A stretch of DNA of 8,819 bases from an uncultured Clostridia bacterium (GTDB lineage Bacteria; Bacillota; Clostridia; Christensenellales; UBA1242): positions 1-8,819 of the forward strand of contig CALWDV010000049.1 of assembly GCA_944376785.1 (NCBI GenBank). The letters run 5' to 3'. The notes beneath the pieces are model-generated. The model saw only the letters and a list, made by a program, of their open reading frames with translations. It was not told the origin of the DNA and did not search any database. Positions 5,625 to 8,819 of this stretch are shown here, one piece after another (the first letter of the stretch is position 1; every line of letters starts with the position of its first letter). A program made the translations under genes and the position numbers.

Positions 5625-7724
5625 ATGAACGAAGTAAAAAAATTTGAAACAGAAATTGGTGGTAAAAAAGTTGAAATAACACTTGGAAAATATGCCTTCC
5701 AAAGCAATGGCAGTTGCATTGTTAGTTGCGATGACACTGTTGTTATGGTTAATGCAACAATGAGCAAGGCACCAAGACCAGGTCAAGATTTCTTTCCATT
5801 AAGCGTTGATTTTGAAGAAAAATTATATGCTGTTGGTAAAATTCCTGGTGGATTTAAAAGAAGGGAAGGCAGAGCTAGTGATCAAGCAATTTTAACAAGC
5901 AGATTAATTGATCGACCACTAAGACCATTGTTCCCAAAAGGATTTTTTAATGATGTTTCTGTTATTGCAACACCATTATCAGTAAATCCAGATTCAGCAC
6001 CAGAACCACTTGCAATGTTTGCAAGTTCTTTGGCACTAGTTATTTCAGACATTCCATTTGGTGGTCCAACTGGCAGTGTTGATGTTGCCTATGTTGATGG
6101 AAAATATATTATTAATCCAAATCAAGAACAACGTGAAAAAAGTTTAATTGATTTAACTGTTGCAGGAACAAAAGAAGCAATTTTAATGGTTGAAGCAGGT
6201 GCTAAGGAAGTTTCAGAAGAAGTTATGCTTCAAGGAATTTTGTTTGCACATGAAGAAATTAAAAAACAAGTTGAATTCCAAGAAAAAATTGCAAAAGAAC
6301 TTGGTGTTAAAAAATGTGAAAACATTGATTATTATGTAATTCCAGAAGAAATTGAAAATGCAGTTAGAGAATTTGCAACAGAAAAAGTTAAAGATGTTAT
6401 GAGTCATTTTGACAGACACGAACGTCAAGATGCAGAAGAAGTAATGGACAATGAAGTTTTAGAACATTTTGCTGAAACCTATCCAGAAAATTCACGTGAA
6501 ATTTTAGATGTACTATATAAAATTAAAAAAGAAGTAATGCGTTCAAAAATTATTAACGATGGTGTTCGTCCTGATGGCCGTAAAACCGATGAAATTCGTC
6601 CAATTTGGTGCGAAGTTGGTGTTTTACCAAGAGTTCACGGTTCAGGTGTTTTCACCCGTGGTGAAACACAAGCATTAACAACTTTAACATTAGGCTCACT
6701 TAGAGACACACAAATTCTTGATGGTTTAGAAGATGGCGAAAGTGAAAAACGCTATATGCATCATTACAATATGCCAGGATATTCAACAGGTGAAGCAAAA
6801 GGAATTAAAAGCCCTGGTCGTCGTGAAATTGGTCATGGTGCACTTGCAGAACGTGCACTTTTACCAGTTTTACCAAGCGAAGAAGAATTCCCTTATGCAA
6901 TAAGAACTGTTAGCGAAGTTTTAAGTAGTAATGGTAGCACAAGTCAAGCAAGTGTTTGTGGCAGCACATTAGCATTAATGGATGCAGGTGTTCCAATTTC
7001 TGCACCAGTTGCTGGTATTGCAATGGGCCTTATTAAAGATGTTGAATCTGGTAAAGTTGCAGTTTTAACCGATATTCAAGGTTTAGAAGATTTCTTAGGG
7101 GATATGGACTTTAAAGTTGCTGGAACAACAAAAGGTATAACAGCAATTCAAATGGACATTAAAATTAAAGGAATTGATGAAAACATTTTAAGAACTGCAT
7201 TAGAACAAGCAAGAAAAGGCAGATTATTCATACTAAATAAAATGGCAGAAGTAATTTCTGAACCAAGAAAACAATTAAGCAAATATGCACCAAAAATTAT
7301 AACATTCACAATTAATCCAGATAAAATTAAAGATGTTATTGGCTCTGGTGGAAAAACAATTAACAAAATTATTGAAGAAACTGGTGTTAAAATTGACATT
7401 GATGATGATGGTAGAGTTTGTGTTGCTGGTGTTGACGAAGAAAAGAACAATCGTGCAAAAGAAATAATTTTGGGTATTGCTGAAACATTAGAAGTTGGAA
7501 AAGTTTACACTGGTAAAGTTGAAAGAATTATGCCATTTGGAGCTTTTGTAAGTTTTGGTTGGAATAAAGAAGGAATGATTCACATTTCAAAATTATCTTC
7601 AAAACGCGTTGAAAAAGTTGAAGATGTTGTTAAAATTGGTGATATTGTTGAAGTTGAAATCATTAAAATTGATGACAAAGAAAGAGTTGACTTAAAACTT
7701 TTAGCTGTAAGCAACAATAAATAA
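5625..7724 (+). CDS. pnp: Polynucleotide phosphorylase (polyribonucleotide nucleotidyltransferase)
   Basis: PNPase degrades RNA 3' to 5' using phosphate, releasing nucleoside diphosphates, and can run in reverse to add tails. It is a trimer and a core part of mRNA turnover. The 699 residues are full length. The first RNase PH domain (about 10-145) has FKRREGRASD (77-86) and RPLRPLFP (97-104). A helical linker spans about 150-305. The second RNase PH domain (about 312-550) starts with GVRPDGRKTDEIRP and holds the phosphate-binding GSTS (437-440) and the metal-site residues Asp489, Asp495 and Lys497. A KH domain (about 555-615) has the GSGG loop at 573-576, and the S1 domain (about 622-695) contains GKVERIMPFGAFV. 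AGGAGG (5614-5619) lies five bases before ATG. Expression probably comes by read-through from rpsO. Arginine codon use changes sharply in the middle of the gene (see findings). Confidence 0.98.
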   Translation: MNEVKKFETEIGGKKVEITLGKYAFQSNGSCIVSCDDTVVMVNATMSKAPRPGQDFFPLSVDFEEKLYAVGKIPGGFKRREGRASDQAILTSRLIDRPLRPLFPKGFFNDVSVIATPLSVNPDSAPEPLAMFASSLALVISDIPFGGPTGSVDVAYVDGKYIINPNQEQREKSLIDLTVAGTKEAILMVEAGAKEVSEEVMLQGILFAHEEIKKQVEFQEKIAKELGVKKCENIDYYVIPEEIENAVREFATEKVKDVMSHFDRHERQDAEEVMDNEVLEHFAETYPENSREILDVLYKIKKEVMRSKIINDGVRPDGRKTDEIRPIWCEVGVLPRVHGSGVFTRGETQALTTLTLGSLRDTQILDGLEDGESEKRYMHHYNMPGYSTGEAKGIKSPGRREIGHGALAERALLPVLPSEEEFPYAIRTVSEVLSSNGSTSQASVCGSTLALMDAGVPISAPVAGIAMGLIKDVESGKVAVLTDIQGLEDFLGDMDFKVAGTTKGITAIQMDIKIKGIDENILRTALEQARKGRLFILNKMAEVISEPRKQLSKYAPKIITFTINPDKIKDVIGSGGKTINKIIEETGVKIDIDDDGRVCVAGVDEEKNNRAKEIILGIAETLEVGKVYTGKVERIMPFGAFVSFGWNKEGMIHISKLSSKRVEKVEDVVKIGDIVEVEIIKIDDKERVDLKLLAVSNNK

Positions 7725-7730
7725 TTTATA

Positions 7731-7766
7731 AAAAAAAGATTAAAATTTAAGTTTTAATCTTTTTTT
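7731..7766 (+). terminator. Rho-independent terminator after pnp
   Basis: Bases 7731-7745 (seven A, then GATTAAAA) pair with 7752-7766 (TTTTAATC, then seven T) in a 15-bp stem with only one G-C pair and a 6-base loop, TTTAAG. A T-rich tail (7768-7775) follows. It begins six bases after the pnp stop codon. The stem is weak in G-C but long, in keeping with the base composition of the region. Confidence 0.72.
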
Positions 7767-7769
7767 ATT

Positions 7770-7800
7770 TTTTTTCATATCTTAAAATATTTTTTCATAT
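7770..7800. repeat. 11-base direct repeat, 20-base period, in the ylxY promoter region
   Basis: TTTTTTCATAT occurs at 7770-7780 and again at 7790-7800, so the copies start exactly 20 bases apart, about two helical turns. The second copy overlaps the -10 element TATAAT. The first copy partly overlaps the tail of the pnp terminator. It may be a promoter architecture feature or a chance repeat in very AT-rich DNA. Confidence 0.5.
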
Positions 7801-7803
7801 AAT
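7774..7803 (+). promoter_or_regulatory. Candidate promoter for the ylxY-like gene
   Basis: TATAAT (7798-7803) is a perfect sigma-A -10, with TTCATA (7774-7779; 4 of 6) as a -35 at an 18-base spacing. The same stretch also fits the sporulation sigma-E pattern as I remember it: TCATATC (7775-7781), 14 bases, CATATAAT (7796-7803). The -10 is convincing; which sigma factor reads it cannot be decided from sequence alone. Transcription would start near 7810, leaving a leader of about 16 bases. Confidence 0.5.
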
Positions 7804-7825
7804 TATAAAAAATATTGGTGTTAAA

Positions 7826-8557
7826 ATGAAAAAAAATAAAAGTTTAAAAAAAGAAAAATTTTTTATTCACGGAATTGCAAATTTTATAATATTTTCAATA
7901 TTAATGTTTTTTATAACATTAACTTTAAGCAATAATTCACAAAGCGTTTTTGGCAACAATTCGTCAAACCCAATTTATAATGGTAATGTTAACAGCAATA
8001 AAGTTAGTTTAATGATTAATGTTTATTGGGGAACAGAATATTTAGACGATATGCTTGATGTATTAAAAAAGTATAACGTGAAAACAACCTTTTTTGTTGG
8101 TGGGCAATGGGTTGAAAAAGAACAAGAAATGTTATTAAAAATTAAAGATTCTGGGCATGAAATTGGAAATCATGGATATTTTCATAGTGACCATGATAAA
8201 TTAAGCTATCAACAAAATTATGAAGAAATTAAAACTTGCCACACACTTGTTGAAAAATTAACCAATATTAGCATGAACTTGTTTGCACCACCAAGTGGGG
8301 CATTTAGTAAAACAACATTAAATGTTGCTAACGATTTAGGGTATAAAACAATAATGTGGTCAAAGGACACAATTGATTGGCGAGATAAAGATGAAAATTT
8401 AGTTTATAACAGAGCAACAAAAAATGTTAAAGGTGGCGATCTTATTTTAATGCACCCAACAGAGCACACTTTAAAAGCACTTCCAAAAATATTAGATTAC
8501 TATAAATTAAACAATATTGTTGCAACAACAGTAAGTGAAACTTTAAAATTAGACTAA
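7826..8557 (+). CDS. ylxY: YlxY-like polysaccharide deacetylase family protein, membrane-anchored
   Basis: This 243-residue protein has a basic cytosolic start, one hydrophobic anchor (about 17-36), a short linker and a NodB-type domain (about 58-243) outside the membrane. Matching blocks are VKTTFFVGG (85-93), GHEIGNHGYFH (110-120, with metal-site His116 and His120), FAPPSGAF (153-160), DTIDW (181-185) and LILMHP (206-211, with His210). Family members deacetylate peptidoglycan or related polymers. Here the motif-1 aspartates are lost: the usual TFDD region reads MINVYW, with Asn65 at the base position, and the motif-3 Arg is Ala154. As I recall, B. subtilis YlxY carries the same INV.WG and FAPPSG forms and is also encoded just after pnpA, so orthology is likely and deacetylase activity doubtful. 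GGTG (7817-7820) is a weak ribosome site five bases before ATG. Terminators on both sides make it a single-gene unit. Confidence 0.87.
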   Translation: MKKNKSLKKEKFFIHGIANFIIFSILMFFITLTLSNNSQSVFGNNSSNPIYNGNVNSNKVSLMINVYWGTEYLDDMLDVLKKYNVKTTFFVGGQWVEKEQEMLLKIKDSGHEIGNHGYFHSDHDKLSYQQNYEEIKTCHTLVEKLTNISMNLFAPPSGAFSKTTLNVANDLGYKTIMWSKDTIDWRDKDENLVYNRATKNVKGGDLILMHPTEHTLKALPKILDYYKLNNIVATTVSETLKLD

Positions 8558-8561
8558 ATAA

Positions 8562-8589
8562 AAAAAAGATGTGAAATAGCATCTTTTTT
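8562..8589 (+). terminator. Rho-independent terminator after ylxY
   Basis: Bases 8562-8571 (six A, then GATG) pair with 8580-8589 (CATC, then six T) in a 10-bp stem with an 8-base loop, TGAAATAG, followed by ATTTTAT. It starts five bases after the stop codon and separates ylxY from the next transcription unit. Confidence 0.78.
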
Positions 8590-8616
8590 ATTTTATAAAA
8601 TATTCCGTTGTTTTAA

Positions 8617-8645
8617 TTTAAAAAAAAATTGAAATATGCTATACT
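8617..8645 (+). promoter_or_regulatory. Sigma-A type promoter with extended -10 for the last gene
   Basis: TATACT (8640-8645; 5 of 6) is preceded by TGC (8637-8639), an extended -10, with TTTAAA (8617-8622; 4 of 6) 17 bases upstream. Transcription would start near 8652, only about 23 bases before the GTG start codon. A nearby TTGAAA (8629-8634) with TATATG (8654-8659) is a weaker alternative with a long 19-base spacer. Confidence 0.6.
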
Positions 8646-8674
8646 TTAATGAGTATATGTTTGGAGGATTTATT

Positions 8675-8819
8675 GTGCCAGTTTATTCAAATAATAATAG
8701 CATAAAAAATCAAAAGAAAAAATCAATAAAAACAAAAATAGGTATAGCATTAATTTCTATATCAAGTGTTTTTTTAGTTAATTTAATTTTTAATTTGGTT
8801 AAATTTTTAAATTCCTTTT
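8675..8819 (+). CDS. Unidentified membrane protein, N-terminal fragment
   Basis: An open frame of 48 codons starts at GTG 8675 and runs off the window end. Start choice rests on GGAGG (8663-8667), seven bases upstream, and on a promoter just before it. The product begins MPVYSNNNSIK, then a strongly basic stretch (KNQKKKSIKTK, about 11-21) and a hydrophobic helix (about 22-42), which predicts a signal peptide or N-terminal anchor with the rest of the protein outside. TTG at 8673 is in another frame and can be dismissed. I do not recognise the family: too little is present. In B. subtilis the genes after ylxY encode a zinc protease (MlpA) and spore proteins, and this N-terminus does not look like that protease, so synteny seems to end here. 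It is a separate transcription unit from ylxY, with a terminator between them. Confidence 0.7.
   Translation, partial: MPVYSNNNSIKNQKKKSIKTKIGIALISISSVFLVNLIFNLVKFLNSF

Noticed and set aside
5483..5786. Two minus-strand open frames over the rpsO-pnp junction
   Set aside because: They are antisense to rpsO and pnp coding sequence and cross the terminator. Their Phe/Ser/Thr-rich translations look like antisense of Lys/Glu-rich genes, and no supporting start signals are seen.
6213..7450. Minus-strand open frames within pnp
   Set aside because: They are antisense to the helical linker and the KH and second RNase PH domains of pnp. Composition is explained by the + strand gene.
1..8819. CRISPR array, tRNA/rRNA, insertion sequence, toxin-antitoxin pair or defence system
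   Set aside because: No regularly spaced repeats, cloverleaf-like gaps, transposase motifs or paired small genes are seen. Almost all of the window is housekeeping coding sequence with gaps of 145 bases or less.

Overview
The window is strongly AT-rich, with A/T-heavy third codon positions, AGA as the main arginine codon, long A/T-flanked terminators and strong AGGAGG ribosome sites. It reads with the standard bacterial code. Together with separate secD and secF genes, HemZ, and the order rpsO-pnp-ylxY, this points to a low-GC Firmicute, most likely of the Clostridia or a related uncultured gut-type lineage. The genus cannot be named from this window. All genes are on the + strand.

Layout. 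Bases 1-1273 hold the 3' end of secD and a complete secF, which overlap by 8 bases and encode the SecDF export motor. A terminator hairpin follows, and only 12 bases after it begins recJ (1322-3694), a DHH-family single-strand DNA exonuclease, closely followed by hemZ (3707-5134), a radical-SAM protein. A well-formed extended -10 promoter at 5161-5189 then drives rpsO (ribosomal protein S15, 5280-5543). Its leader can fold into a hairpin whose loop is complementary to the rpsO Shine-Dalgarno sequence, as expected for S15 self-regulation. A rpsO terminator and a perfect 17-base dyad lie before pnp (5625-7724, polynucleotide phosphorylase). Next come a terminator, a promoter region, and a YlxY-type member of the polysaccharide deacetylase family with substituted catalytic residues (7826-8557). 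After another terminator, a new promoter leads into the start of an unidentified membrane protein (8675 to the window end).

The genes are housekeeping functions: protein export, DNA repair, tetrapyrrole-type radical chemistry, translation, RNA decay and probably envelope work. Two gene neighbourhoods that I recall as separate in Firmicutes (secD-secF-recJ-...-hemZ and rpsO-pnp-ylxY) are joined here at about 5135-5195. I see no mobile element, CRISPR array, tRNA, rRNA, toxin-antitoxin pair or defence system, and I do not think the window holds a new multi-gene system. The observation most worth testing is the rpsO leader fold. No stretch over 300 bases lacks a gene: the largest gaps are 145 bases before rpsO, 117 bases before the last gene and 101 bases before ylxY, each described below.
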